A stretch of DNA of 64,000 nt from Owenia fusiformis (taxonomy: Eukaryota > Annelida > Polychaeta > Sabellida > Oweniidae): the NCBI GenBank assembly GCA_903813345.2, contig CAIIXF020000005.1:8619375-8683374 (forward strand), written 5' to 3'. This document shows positions 34,441-46,269 of the stretch, in pieces. Numbering within the stretch: the first letter of the stretch is position 1; every line of letters starts with the position of its first letter. Both the position numbers and the translations under genes were made by a program. The notes under the pieces are model-generated. The model was not told the origin of the DNA and ran no database searches. It was given only the letters and a program-made list of their open reading frames with translations.

Positions 34441-35129
34441 AATAAAATAGCTAGTGTAGATGTGTGATTCATAGTCCGCGCGAAAATAGTCATCTTTCTG
34501 AGAGTGGGGTTCGTTCCAGACCTTTGGTTTGTTGATCTTTCCGAGAAAAGGAGTTGTTACCGGTCGGACATTTTTTTATGAATAATCACCATGCCCATGC
34601 AAAGACTAGAGTTGTAAATGTGGACAATATCTTTGAAATGCCTCCAAAGATAAAAGTTTCATATCGGGTTATCTTTTCGCATTTGGAGCATGTTTTTAAA
34701 ATGGCCATAAAATCGTGACCAAGTAGACAAATGAAATTAAGTAAGATGAAGGAACGTTGAACAAGGTTTAAATATCAGTTCTAAATATTACTTCATTGGG
34801 TGAAACGTTGTAATATTTGTTTGGACTTTACACGGGCCCTTTAAACCTAATAAACCTAAAATCAGCTAGGATTATGATCGATTATATTATTTAAACTGAA
34901 AGAACTCATTTCGAGAGATCTAGACATACATGTATATGCCAATTTATATAAAAAATTGAAAAAGTCAGTGATGTACATTTTATTCCTGTCAACTTGCCTA
35001 CATTTAGCCTGTATAATGTTCGATTTTATATCGTTCATCAGTGGATCGAGGACAGGATGAGACCAGTTTGAAACAAGATGAATGGCTTCAACTGATCATT
35101 GAATATAAAAGGAAGACAGTTTTAAATTC
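34441..35129. other. No gene seen
   Basis: Short intergenic stretch. From about 35030 it begins to resemble the sequence at about 44940, the start of the duplicated segment that contains the two solute-binding genes. Confidence 0.4.
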
Positions 35130-35145
35130 ACATTGCACATTCGCA

Positions 35146-35151
35146 TTTATT
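35146..35151 (-). terminator. Poly(A) signal of solute-binding copy A
   Basis: AATAAA on the minus strand (TTTATT on plus), about 410 bp after the stop codon. The same signal in the same context (GCATTTATTATCA) is found in copy B at 45064-45069. Confidence 0.6.
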
Positions 35152-35562
35152 ATCATATGAATGTGTAAGTAAACAAATAATAAGTATGTAAAATAATACC
35201 AACAGGATGGTATTGTATAATGGAGGTAGTTGAAAGTGGTCATGTTCGACAAATGCCAAAGTTAAGTAATAAAATAATAATATGAGCGATACGTCTCTTT
35301 AGATCCTTATCTTTATGGAGAATGTCAGAATCATATCCAGACGAGAAATTTCTCCAATTTGAATTTTCCATGTGGCTTACTGACAAACATAAGCTGATAT
35401 AAAAAGGGGAAGACCACAGGTACAAACAATTCTACTGCAAAAGATTCTAAATGTTGTTTGAAAGGGCATTTTAAATTAGAGTCTTAAGACATCTGAATAA
35501 TATGTCTTCTTCTAATGATCCTCACATCAAAAGTTTGAACAGTATCCAATTGGGTTGATGGT

Positions 35563-38500
35563 TTAGTCGATGCAATGTATTTGGCCATGGTCTCCTGAAA
35601 GAGAAACAGAACAAATGTATATGCTATAGGGATTTCATCAACTTTACTATCTATGTATGAGCGATAAGAATGAAAGTTAGTGAAGAATTGATCGCATATT
35701 TTGATTTTGCTATATACTCGTAAGCTAAATTAACTATTTAGATAAATTGTTTCTATCTTCGTGTGATTCAATCTAAATGCATATTTCAATGACCGGTTGA
35801 ACCAAATTGTACCCTGCTTGCAGAGTCTAGTTAAACTACAGCTCTCTTTTAAGAAGTGAAGTCAAACGAATGCAAAGGGTAACCGAATTGCGCTCTTACC
35901 ATATTTTTCATTTGCCTCTTTGCAGAGTTTGTGGTAAGATCCGTCATTGTACATCATTTCCAATCCCTTGTTGATCACATCAATTGCGGGGTGGCCATAT
36001 TTCAACATAAAGGCAGCTCCTGAAAATTATAAAAAAATATTTTAAATCTGCACATTTTTCTCATAGAAAAATAAAACAGGAATCTTGAATCTTGAACTTT
36101 GAACTTTTAAAACATTATGTATTGATTCCGAAGGCTTAGTTATTAGACTTATCTGATAAGATTTTATTTAGTACCTCTATTAGCGTGGTTGCAATTGAAG
36201 TCATCACCCTGGTGGAGGTCATCCGGGACTTTGAAGGCGTGATGCGCACTGAGGAACAAATCAATCTGAAAACAAAAAACAACCATAGAATCACGGTTTT
36301 AAGCAACAAAATTAACTTCCATGCACTAATTTAAAGAATTTTTTGGGTTAGAAATTGCGCTTGGTACTCACTAAGTAAGTAATGTTTTTGTTTAAACAAT
36401 ATTTTTCAAGCATAAGTTTGTACATTAATTAAGTCGCCATATGTGGTCTATCCACTAGTAGTATTTATGAAGGTATTCGAAAAGTTTTTGCCTTTTTTTG
36501 GTGATGTTTTTTCTTACCTTTCCCTTATGTAGAGCAGCTATCATGTCATGGTGGTTGTCAAAGAGATGGGCCGTGAAATCATCAATATTTGAGCCAGTCT
36601 CCCTTGCTAGACAATGTTTGCTTGTGGACCACCCGTCAATGAATCCTAGAATTAACAAAAAATTATAATTCATAATTCTTTAAAATTATGATTTTTATGC
36701 TTTAATATTTTTTGCCGAGCTCTCATATGTAAAGAAGTCAATGAATTGCAGCCATGTCTTACGCTTACCTATATTGAGACCCTTTAAATCATCTGTTTGG
36801 AAATCTTCATTGCGAGATTCAAGCCAGAACACATTGGCTGGTTCAACTTTGGTGTAGGACAGGGTAAAGTTGAAGGCGTTGAGCCGTCTTGGGTATGGCC
36901 AGTAGCCCATACAACCAGTGTACCAATCAGCGTTCATGCCTGAAATATAAATGGCCTGATTTCTTAGTTTCATGAGAAGCCTCCACCAGAAACCAATATA
37001 TCGGCTTTATTAATTTGGAACTAAAAATTGACAAAATACGACAATTCTGCATTTGACAATAATAGAATGGAAACGATTAGACCTGTACTTACCGACGCCT
37101 GGATATTCATAGTCTCCGTCTGTCTCCCAGCAACGGCTGTACTTGTCCATCACCCAGGCGCATTTATAACCAAGCTTTGCACAAACTGAAGAAATAAAAG
37201 GTATTAAAACGCATAATCAGGTAGATTATTTGGAAGAATAAAATTGAAGAATTGAAACACTTGAACCGATACGTATACTGAAACGGAAAATTAGGGAAAG
37301 GACGCTGAAGCATGCAAGTCTAAATGTCCTCGATAAATGATAGCTATAATGTATATGATACTCACGTGCTTCTATAAGGTCAGGGTGGAATCCCTTCAAG
37401 GTACCTTCATCATTTCTACAATGATAAGTGTTAAACTGTTAAACACATAAACAGTCTAAAAATCTTGTTAATGAAAAAGTAAAAGTACGTACCGAAGAAA
37501 AAGAAATGTAGCATGATAATAATTCCCAGAAGTGGCCAGCACAAACTGAACATATTCGGAATGATTAATTAAAAATAAATATGTGTTTCTCTTCCTTAGA
37601 GAGAGAGAGAGAGGGGGAGGGGGGGGGGTTCAAATACATGTATTAGTCTCTTACGTTCAGTGTATTTATTGATATAAAGTTTATCAATTGCAGGTCGAGT
37701 GTTTTCACTTAAGGCGCAGCATTACTTACATAAATTCATAAGCCCCGAAGTCATCTCCAACAGCGAAGTAAAACACATCATCTTTATGATCATCAGCCTT
37801 TTCTTCTTCACTGTGATGTTCCTCCCCACTGTGGTGTTCTGAACTTTCATGGCTATCATCGTGATGTTTTTCCTCCCCACTGTGATGTTCTGAGGCTTCA
37901 TGGTGACTTTTTTGACCATGGTGACCTTTTTGACCATGGTGATGGTGAACATCCCCATAGTAAATGTGGTGGTGGCTCATTTTACGTGGATCATCACCTT
38001 GCATTCTCCGTTCAATGCCAAAACCTAAATGTTTATATCAGTAATGAGCTCGTGTGTTTGTAAATATTTTGAAGGAGACATAGATGGAGGTTCTTAGGTT
38101 AAGTCAACGCAATGTATTTGAGGAATCCGATTTAATGGCAGAAAATTCAACGAATTCAATGAATTCCATCTTGGATTTCGATGGTATGATTGGAAATCAA
38201 ACTGGGAAACGAGTATAATGAATTCAGTGAACTGTCAAACTAATTAATTGTGATATGCTCAAAATGTTTTATATTCTAGCAAAATTTCAAATGGATTTCA
38301 AAGAAGATTATTTATATACCATACAAGTAAAAATTATTTGAAATCATTGCGATGCATTATTGAGCCTCGTTCCTGATCCTTATCATTGTTGAATACGAAA
38401 ATACAGCAATAATACCGGCAATAAAGCAACGTAAATTTATGACAAAAACTTATTATTTACAAGCATGATCACCAATCACAATAGAACGATATACCATAAT

Positions 38501-38611
38501 TTTTTGTAAAACCTTCAAATCAACTAGTTTCGTTAGACAAAGTAATATAGTTTCTTAAAACTTACCCGAAACGGCCACAACCAAAAGCGCCAAGCAGATG
38601 ATAGCTTTCAT
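35563..38611 (-). CDS. Secreted histidine-rich solute-binding protein (SBP_bac_3-like), copy A
   Basis: Nine coding exons on the minus strand: 38566-38611, 37730-38024, 37366-37415, 37093-37185, 36769-36939, 36518-36645, 36175-36265, 35900-36019 and 35563-35594. All join in frame to 341 aa. Residues 1-16 are a signal peptide (MKAIICLALLVVAVSG). Residues 24-98 are rich in His (about 21), Glu and Asp, with EHHSGEE repeats. Residues 99-335 match the type II periplasmic binding fold in order: VFYFAVGDDFGAYEF, GTLKGFHPDLIEA, YPRRLNAFNF (Arg179/180 at the usual ligand-carboxylate position), DLKGLNIGFIDG, ALHKGKIDLF and INKGLEMMYNDG. Eight cysteines (132, 139, 149, 171, 230, 286, 324, 339) and one NFT sequon (185) fit a secreted, disulfide-bonded protein. 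No membrane segment follows, so it is not a receptor channel. The His segment may bind Zn, Cu or Ni and the fold a small metabolite such as an amino acid; both are inference. Confidence 0.9.
35810..35881 (-). mobile_element. TACCC-ended MITE, short copy in intron 8 of copy A
   Basis: Inverted version of the 7104-7185 element (TACCCTGCTTGCAGAGTCTA to TGCAAAGGGTA). The corresponding intron of copy B lacks it and reads straight through (CAAATTGTACTCTTACC), so the insertion came after the gene duplication. Confidence 0.85.
37604..37629. repeat. GA microsatellite and poly-G
   Basis: AGAGAGAGAG followed by a G-rich run, in intron 2 of solute-binding copy A. Confidence 0.9.
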
Positions 38612-38663
38612 GATGTACTAACTGACGAGAGAAACTGAATACTGTATCTGTCATTCCACACAG

Positions 38664-38671
38664 CTTTTATA
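38664..38671 (-). promoter_or_regulatory. TATA box of solute-binding copy A
   Basis: CTATAAAAG on the minus strand, about 53 bases before the ATG. Copy B has the same element at the same distance. Confidence 0.75.
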
Positions 38672-38732
38672 GCAGGATCTAGGTCCTGGTCAAGATACGT
38701 CATTGTCTTTGATACTGATTTATGTGTTAATT

Positions 38733-38806
38733 GCTCTTTGGGTGAAGGCTAAATAATTTGTCTTTGATAAACTGGATTAGATAGATAACCCTTTTATTTT
38801 TGATAT
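38733..38806 (-). promoter_or_regulatory. Conserved upstream block, copy A
   Basis: A block of about 70 bp that is nearly the same in front of both solute-binding genes (50316-50389 in copy B). On the plus strand it includes TTGGGTGAAGG, TTTGTCTTTGATAAACTGGA and AGATAGATAACC. These contain GATA-like (GATAA, GATAG), TCF-like (CTTTGAT) and forkhead-like (ATAAAC) motifs. The sequence between this block and the TATA box is less conserved. Confidence 0.6.
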
Positions 38807-38811
38807 CATCG

Positions 38812-40613
38812 ATGTCAACAACTTCATATGAATCATTAAGAAAGTAAAGTTTGTTTTTAAGGGTATATTTTGCTCATCATCTCTGAAATCATTTGCTCAA
38901 TTACTAGCAAAACTCTCAGTCATTTCATTGTTGCAAACGAGGGTCAAAAGAATGATAAAATAGTTTCATAGTTTCATTGAATCTTGGTTTTTGAAACCCT
39001 TTGGTGTATGTCAATCCGTAGCACATTATCTGTTAACAGAAGTACGGACTATGAAAGAGAATTTTAATTAATATAATGACATTCTCTAAGTAAATGAAGA
39101 CTATATCACAGGAACATCGGTGGACTATACTATACAATTAAAGGTGAACATGGTTTATGGAATTATTTATATAACTCTGAGATCAGTGAATTTATGATTT
39201 ACAATTATAAGATACATTTCCATTTTTGTTTAAATAAATGAGTATATCAATTTAGAAACTTGACATTTTTTAAATTACAATTTCATATATATTTTGTTTT
39301 TACATACATATTTGGTCTGACACTTAATTTTTGTATGCCAATTCATTAAAGGACCCATGTTATTTTTGAGGTTTTCGAAAAATCTTTTGGAAAAAAGTTT
39401 TCAAATTGCAAAACTCATTTAATCTTTTTAACAACATTGTAAAGATTGCACAAATGGCAGTTTTTCAATAATAAAATGTCATATCTGGTGTGCGACTTAA
39501 ATATTGTGGCATATTAAAAGTATTTCGCATCCTTAGTAACATCATCGTCATGTCATTGAGGGTGCAAACAATTTTTTGAAAAATATTTTCTATGTCAATC
39601 TTTTCTTAATATGTTAAACATTGAAAGTAAACCAATGTTGATTGTCAAACTAGGTTGAAAAGAAAAATATATTATGTTTTACTGTACCATTGGTTTTAAT
39701 CAGTAGTAAAATTTCAAAACGCGTATTTCTCTGAACCACTTTCATGAGGTTATTTTTCACTAATTTTTCAAGGGAATGTCTTAATCTTTTGCAAAAGACA
39801 CAGCACGGATGAATGCTATGCGGCATTGGTGTGAATAACCACACATTAAAATATATAATATATGAGCTCTAGAATTAATTAGATTTTAATAAATCAACGT
39901 CTTCGAACGAAAAGTCCTTCAAAAAAACTTTTTTGAAATTAAAAAAGTTTCACACATCACATTTTGATAACATTGGGTTAGCCATAAGATTGGGTAAGAT
40001 ATAAGCCGAAGTGGTTTAGACTTCATATGGTACCTTCAAGAAAATATTCATGCAATAATCAAAATAGCAAGTATTATATTCATACAAGATAAAGCATTCG
40101 GTCTCAAAAGATGTGGGACAGACAAAGTACAATCTCGGAGTCCATAGGCGTATCAAAGGGTCAACATCCTCCCGCAAAGCATACTCAATAAAAAATATTT
40201 CACAATGGTCATCAGGAGAAAATTATGACTGGTTCCAATCATTAATGCCATAGAAAGGATTTACATTAATGGTGCCAAGTTCTTTTTATAATCATCAAAA
40301 TTCAACATAAAATTAAACTCAGGACATAACTGGGCGCAAAGGCCAATGGCATTACAGCTGCCCATCTATACATATATTTATAATACAAAGAAAACATGAT
40401 TATATGAACTTTCAAGTCTTATATGTACATATTTTAGGATTTCTTAAGGCTACAAAGCAGCAAGAAAAGGGGGTGAAGTGGGTGAAGAGGTAGAATTCAA
40501 TTCATCTTAGTCAATGTTCTAAATCAAATGAAGTTGTTAATCTCAATTATATCCTTTGGTTTTTTGAATTAGTTCGGTTTGAAGCTCCACATGTGGGAAA
40601 ATTTCAATTTTTC
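38812..40613. other. No gene seen
   Basis: AT-rich intergenic sequence upstream of copy A. No exon, RNA gene or clear repeat found. Confidence 0.4.
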
Positions 40614-41361
40614 ATTTAAAGTGTCTCACATATTCGATCAAAACTTGCCATGCAAACACGTTAGTCTACTTTACTGGCCCCCCTTGCTGTAACAAGGAAC
40701 CCAAAACACATTAAAACGTAAACATAAACCAATTAGTCACTTCACTATGAAAGTGAGGGGTGTTATGTTAGCAAATGTGTATTAGCAGAATACGCTGTGT
40801 GCATGAACTAACACAATATCAGTGATCATTTACTGTGTCAACTTAGTAACCCTTGCATATCGTGCTCACTCAAGTATTGAATAATTTTTTTTATGATCTA
40901 AATGTTAGTGGTTTATAAAAAATGTGATATATTTTAGTTAGAAATACATTAATAAATATATTCATTCAAACAGCACTAGAATGCGGGAAGAAAGAGCAAT
41001 GGTGACAAAATGCAGATAGAATTTTCCGTAAGGGTTTCAAACATTTCTGGATACAATCATACATGTACTTCATGTGTACTGTTATTTTTTTAGTGATGTA
41101 TTTATAGATATAATTTCACGTATTAAAATCATATTTTCCAGCAATGACTTCAAATTCGGAACCACACCCATATCACATTTTCTTCAATGACTCCAAACAT
41201 GTGTAAACATTGAACATGTGCATATAAATTCAGATTTCACGAGCTCTTTCCTATTCGAGTACCTCATACACCCCTGCATGGATTTGAGTTGGATTCGCCT
41301 TTTATACGTGAGCCGGTACACATCGCAAACGCTGATTGGATAAAGATTGCGAGAATCTTTA
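40614..41361 (+). repeat. Dispersed 0.73 kb repeat, copy 2
   Basis: Direct copy of 488-1216, at high identity with small indels (for example an extra CTTTTATACGTG near 41299). Lies between the two solute-binding genes. Confidence 0.85.
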
Positions 41362-41573
41362 AACTTCTATAATTTTCTAGATTGATAGAGATTTTTGTGA
41401 AAATTTGGAAAAAGGATCATATTGTCTAAATGGGCAGGCTAAAAAGAAATGGTTGCCTCTACTGAGCCACATGTACAGGTTGGATTAGGAGTATTTTTAC
41501 TAAACTGGTTTCTTGATTGTTCTAATGTAGTGTTTATTTAAAATGTTTAGATGGTTCTTGACTATTTCAACTT

Positions 41574-41910
41574 CGCTAGCATTATAACTTTAGAATATAT
41601 ATGTTTTATTACCAGCATTTTAATTTGCAATATGAGCCAGGGCACAGGCAAGGGGGTCTTATTACAGATGTTTGTCTTAAAAAGCACAATGAGACCTTTC
41701 AAATGAGCCATGGACTATGTCTTAACAATTTTTGCTTGCAGATATAGACCAAAAAGACGCTAGCATTAATATAACTTAGAATATATATGTTTTGTATACA
41801 AGTATTTTGATTTGCAATATGAGCCAGGGGGTCCAGGGTCAAGAAAGGGGGTCTTATCATAGATGTTTGTCTTAAAAAGCACAAAGAGACCTTTCAAATG
41901 AGCCATGGTA
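41574..41910. repeat. Imperfect tandem duplication, about 183 bp period
   Basis: Blocks 41574-41710 and 41758-41910 share GCTAGCATTA, AGAATATATATGTTTT, TTTGCAATATGAGCCAGG, GATGTTTGTCTTAAAAAGCA and GACCTTTCAAATGAGCCATG in the same order. A fragment (TTGCCGATATAGACCAAAAA) recurs at about 42560. Confidence 0.8.
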
Positions 41911-42056
41911 TTTGTCTTATGGATTATGATGACGGCTTTGCGAACGGATGTTGACCCTTTGAATTGCCTATGGACTTCGAGACTGGATTTTATCTATCCC
42001 ACATCATTCGAGACTGAATACTCTATCTTTTATGAGTACTACACAGCCAATATAAT

Positions 42057-42210
42057 TCGGCGCCGTTTCGGCATCGAAAAAACTCGGCGCAATTCCGGCA
42101 CCATTCGGCACCGTTTCGGCACCGAAACCGTTCGACACCAAAATTTGCAACCGGACTAGTCAGTCCATTTGGTGCCGAAACGGCACCGAAATTTGGCACT
42201 GAAATGGCGT
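42057..42210. repeat. GGCACCGTTTC/GAAACGGTGCC motif cluster
   Basis: The decamer TTCGGCACCG and its inverse CGGTGCCGAA occur repeatedly in both orientations within 150 bp of otherwise AT-rich DNA. Purpose unknown. The plus ORF that overlaps it (41905-42159) is not credible as a gene. Confidence 0.7.
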
Positions 42211-44930
42211 CGAAAACCAGATTGCATTTTGGGGGTGTAGTATCTACAACTATTTTTGATGTTATGAGTATTGGCTATCAATTTTTTCAATTTTTCTTCA
42301 ACATGTATTACTTCAGTATGAATGAAATGTCCCTTGGTGTTCTGGTCCTGGATTGTGATATTGGTTCTCGATTGGAGGAGGGAGGGGGATGTTGAAATTG
42401 TTTCTTTTCACGTTAGATCATGGTTTTGGGATATATAGGGTCTACTTTTCTTATGACAGATTTACACTTATAGTTTGCTTTTCTTGTTGGGTTTCTTTAA
42501 AGTTTGTAGTCACCTTCCCTTTGGCATTTGTGCTTATATACACGTATTAACAATTTTTTCTTGCCGATATAGACCAAAAATATTTTGATTTAGCGGATTT
42601 TTCTTCTTAATCTTTGGCACATTTTTGGCTATGTAGCACAATTCTAATTTTTGTGATAAGACCAGTTTTTCTGTGTCGATGCTTATATCCTCTTCCGCCA
42701 TACATGCAAATATATTTTTTACAAACTATAATAACAAATATTATATGCTTTGTCCGCTGGGACTCATACAAACTTTAATGAAATTCTTCTAAATACATAA
42801 TTATTAACCTGTGGATCATCTTATACCTTGTCAATACATTTTAAATTATGACTTACACTTTTTATGATTCTTGTAAAAACAATGCTTTATATATAACTTC
42901 CAATATCCACTCATTTCATGAGGACTCATCACCATACTCACTTCCAACCCGATCTTTAGCTTATTTTTCAACAGCAACAACTTTCCTTTCATCAACGTCA
43001 TAAAAGTGGATTCTGTTCACGAAATTTAGGACCTTTCTTTATCCAATACCAAACTTATTAATATATTGCTTAAATTATTGGTGAAAACATATTTATGATG
43101 AGATTCGTAGTTAAAGTCAGAATCTTCATAAAATCAGTGTTTTCAAAATCTGAAACTGTAATAATAGAGATTTTTTAAGCAATTGAATATTGATGCCAGG
43201 TATTTAAATAATTACATTCTTGTCATGGAATACTCTACTTCCTCAAAGAAAGCTTGGTCGTTAGTGTGTAACTAAATACTGAGTACATGGTAAGCAAGAG
43301 GCAAAATACGTGCAATGTGACATTTTGACCAGAAACATAACAGCATCCTCACTAACGAGGGATGAGCAATAAGTATGGGACGTAATTATCGGTCTCGGGG
43401 TACATGCATTACCTGCATTACAATTAGACCATTGATTGATATATCACTGGTGAAAAAACATCCATCATTTATTGATCATGCCCTTGTAATATGTTTTCCA
43501 TGACATTGGACTTGTTTTAATTTTTAAAGGCCCTCAATAAAGTGTGTTAATATGGTTCAATCAATCATCAAAACATTTTTTCATGACATAAACAATTTGT
43601 TTCAGACATTTAACAATAAAACTTGTTAATCTTTACTTTCAATTTTTAAATATTTTAAAATTCCCTCCATTTTAGATATTGATTTTGCTGTTTTCACTAG
43701 GATGAAGGATCAACTAAGATGTGCACTTTATGGAACAATGAAACAATTTTCGACTAAAGTCCAGATTGCCCCTCAAACAAGTTTTCCAGATGGCTTCAGA
43801 GCACTGTATCGTCAATGGGTTGAATGCAAGCGACTGCGCATTAAACATGAGGGAGAATATTTCTAAAACCTTATGAGACAATAGATGTGACTATTACATT
43901 AAGTAATATTATGTACAAGAAGAAAGCGGAAAATAAATTCATGTAATATACTCATAAATTACCTACTATTCTGTTGTTTTTCTCTTGAATCATGTGACGC
44001 AAAAAGTGCCCCGCCTACCCAAAAGTCAAGTTACCAAAGTAACCCTTATTTTTCACCAATCAAATTAGAGATGCTGATATTTTAAGAATCAATTGGAAAG
44101 TATTTTGTGAAAATTTTATGGGAAAATATAACAAGAAATCAAGTGAAAATGACACTAGAAAAATACGAAGGCCATAATGCTATTTTGACAAAACTGATCC
44201 ACTTTTTATGAAAATACCACAGAGAAAGACAATGAACAAACTACATGTAACTGCTTGTTTTCTGTTGGTTAGGTAACATATTAATGACGTCACAAATTAA
44301 AATATAATAAACACTGTGATGTGTGCCGTTTAGCTTTCTTGTCTGTTTAGTTGATAGGGCAATAAGTAACTGACGTCATAGTTTATGTTATATTACGTCA
44401 TATCTTCATCACAAACACAACATATGACGTCGTGATCGTTGCTTTGATGATTTGCCATATAAGGTAATAATGGCGGACTTTTGGTCACGTGAATGGTCGA
44501 CAGTCGGTCCATAGAACGAATGGCTCCGCCCACTTCGTAGGGGGCCTTCGTAAAAAATCTTTGAAATGAGAGCTTTTTTCTGTGAACTTTACGAACGACC
44601 TGGTATATTTTTAAGTTGACAAAGTCAGACTATAGCTTGTGCTGGCCGGGTCCATTTGCTGGGTATGGAAAGAATATGTCCCGAATTTCTACCACATATT
44701 TTCTAATTAGAAGTCCATGTCAAACTAATTGATGACATGGAAGAAAGGGATGTTTGCAAGTCTGTACCATGAGATGATGTAGCCGTTTGGAGCACATGCA
44801 TTATTATATGGTCAGCAAATGGGTCATACACATGTTATGCTTAACTAAAAGCACGAATTCACTTTGGCTAAAAAATGCATTGTATGTTTGGCACTGGGTT
44901 GCATTTTTTGAAACACCCTGTACAAATTGA
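42211..44930. other. No gene seen
   Basis: Intergenic. A cluster of CRE-like sites at 44280-44560 is listed separately. A solitary end similar to the 3826-4784 mariner-like element (TTTTTTGAAACACCCTGTA) lies at 44907-44925. Confidence 0.4.
44280..44560. promoter_or_regulatory. Cluster of CRE-like sites with GC box and E-box
   Basis: Palindromic TGACGTCA occurs at 44285 and 44372, with near matches TTACGTCA at 44393 and TGACGTCG at 44425. These are followed by CCATATAAGG (a CArG-like box), AATGGCGGA (YY1-like), CACGTG and CTCCGCCCAC. The density is unusual for this AT-rich intergenic DNA. No exon next to it was recognised, so it is a candidate promoter or enhancer only. Confidence 0.4.
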
Positions 44931-45063
44931 ATCATAAATGTACATGTTCATCAGTTGACGAAATGATGATTCCAAAACCATGACACACAATCAAGTCATT
45001 GCTTCAACTGATAATTAGTCTTTAAGAAAAGACAAGATTTTCAAACATAATATTTTGTACGCA

Positions 45064-45069
45064 TTTATT
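45064..45069 (-). terminator. Poly(A) signal of solute-binding copy B
   Basis: AATAAA on the minus strand in the same GCATTTATTATCA context as copy A. It is about 1.2 kb from the stop codon, because extra sequence including a low-complexity repeat lies in between. Confidence 0.5.
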
Positions 45070-45186
45070 ATCAAATGATTGTTTAATAAGAAAACACATA
45101 ATAAGCATATAAAAATACTTCAAACATAACAAGAATGGTATATTGAACAAGTTCAATTTAAGACTCCAGATTGGATTAATCTAGAT

Positions 45187-45322
45187 AGCTGAGTAAGTGT
45201 AGCCGAATAGGAAGCTGAGGAAGTAGCTGACGAAGTCGGCTTAGCTTAGTGAGTAGAAGAAGTAGCTTAGTGAGTAGCTGAGTAAGAAGTGGAATAAGTA
45301 GCTTAGTAGGTAGCTGATCAAA
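45187..45322. repeat. Imperfect AGTAGCTTAGTGAG repeats
   Basis: About ten imperfect copies of a 12-15 bp unit (GTAGCTKAGTRAG). Found only in the 3' region of copy B; copy A lacks it. Confidence 0.85.
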
Positions 45323-46269
45323 TTCGCGCTATTGACTCAACACGGGGATATCGACTTTTGGAAATTTCAAAAGGCCATAGAATCTAAATCAGAAGTCTAA
45401 TCTCAATTCCGATTTCAGATTTGGAATCCTGAGAAAATTTACCAGTTTTGGCACTTCAGAGGTCTTTTCGTTTTGACCTACTCACCAGACACCATATTTC
45501 GAAAGTAGGTCAAAACATCCTCTGACGGTAAAAGGCTTACACTACTGGCATTCTTTTACCAAATTTCGAAGAATATTAAGTGTTATTAAGAATACCTAAA
45601 GTGTAGTGTCAGAATTGCAAAAATAAGGAAAACCCTTAAATTTGATCTCGATATTTACCTTGGCTTTTCTCTAGTAAGCTCTCATCTATATCTCGTATGT
45701 TTACAATTCATGATTTTCCTCGGCCGCATTGACTTAACATGCGATATCAAAAGAGCTTTTTTCAAATTTTAAAACGCTTTTTTCTGAACTACATACTGCA
45801 AAAAAGATCAAGGATTTACGATAAATAAAGAGAGATAATTGACAGAATGTTGAAAATATAAGATTTGACCTAGCTTATGACCTTCAGCCTAGAAAAAATT
45901 TGACCTAATTTCTCGACAGCCCAGATACATTCCCAAGTTGACCATGTCAGTAGGTTAAGTAAGTTCTAGCTGCTGAGAACAAGTGTTACGAAAGAAAGAA
46001 AGAAATAAAGAATAAGAAAACTGGCAAAAGCAATAGACTCAAGATTTCTATCTGGAGTCTAATAATGATACAGTGGGGCTTGGTCGGAGTGGCTCTGTTC
46101 GACAAACACAACACCACGGTTGTACGAGTTAAGTCTCTTTCGATCCAAAACTTTGTGAATGCTATTTGAATGTGGGCATTGGGAGTCTCATAAAGTCTGA
46201 ATAATATATTATAGCATCTTCTTGATTATCACATCAAATTCTTGAGTAGTGTCCAATAGTGTTGGTAGT

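Noticed and set aside
37722-37958. Alternative-frame ORF rich in Thr/Val/Lys over the His-rich exon
   Set aside because: Frame-shifted reading of the CAC/CAT repeats of solute-binding copy A; the spliced frame is the one preserved in both paralogues.
41905-42395. Two plus-strand ORFs of 63-84 codons near the GGCACCG patch
   Set aside because: They cross repeats and have no splice or family support.
44907-44925. Second complete mariner-like element
   Set aside because: Only one end (TTTTTTGAAACACCCTGTA) was found; no matching opposite end nearby.
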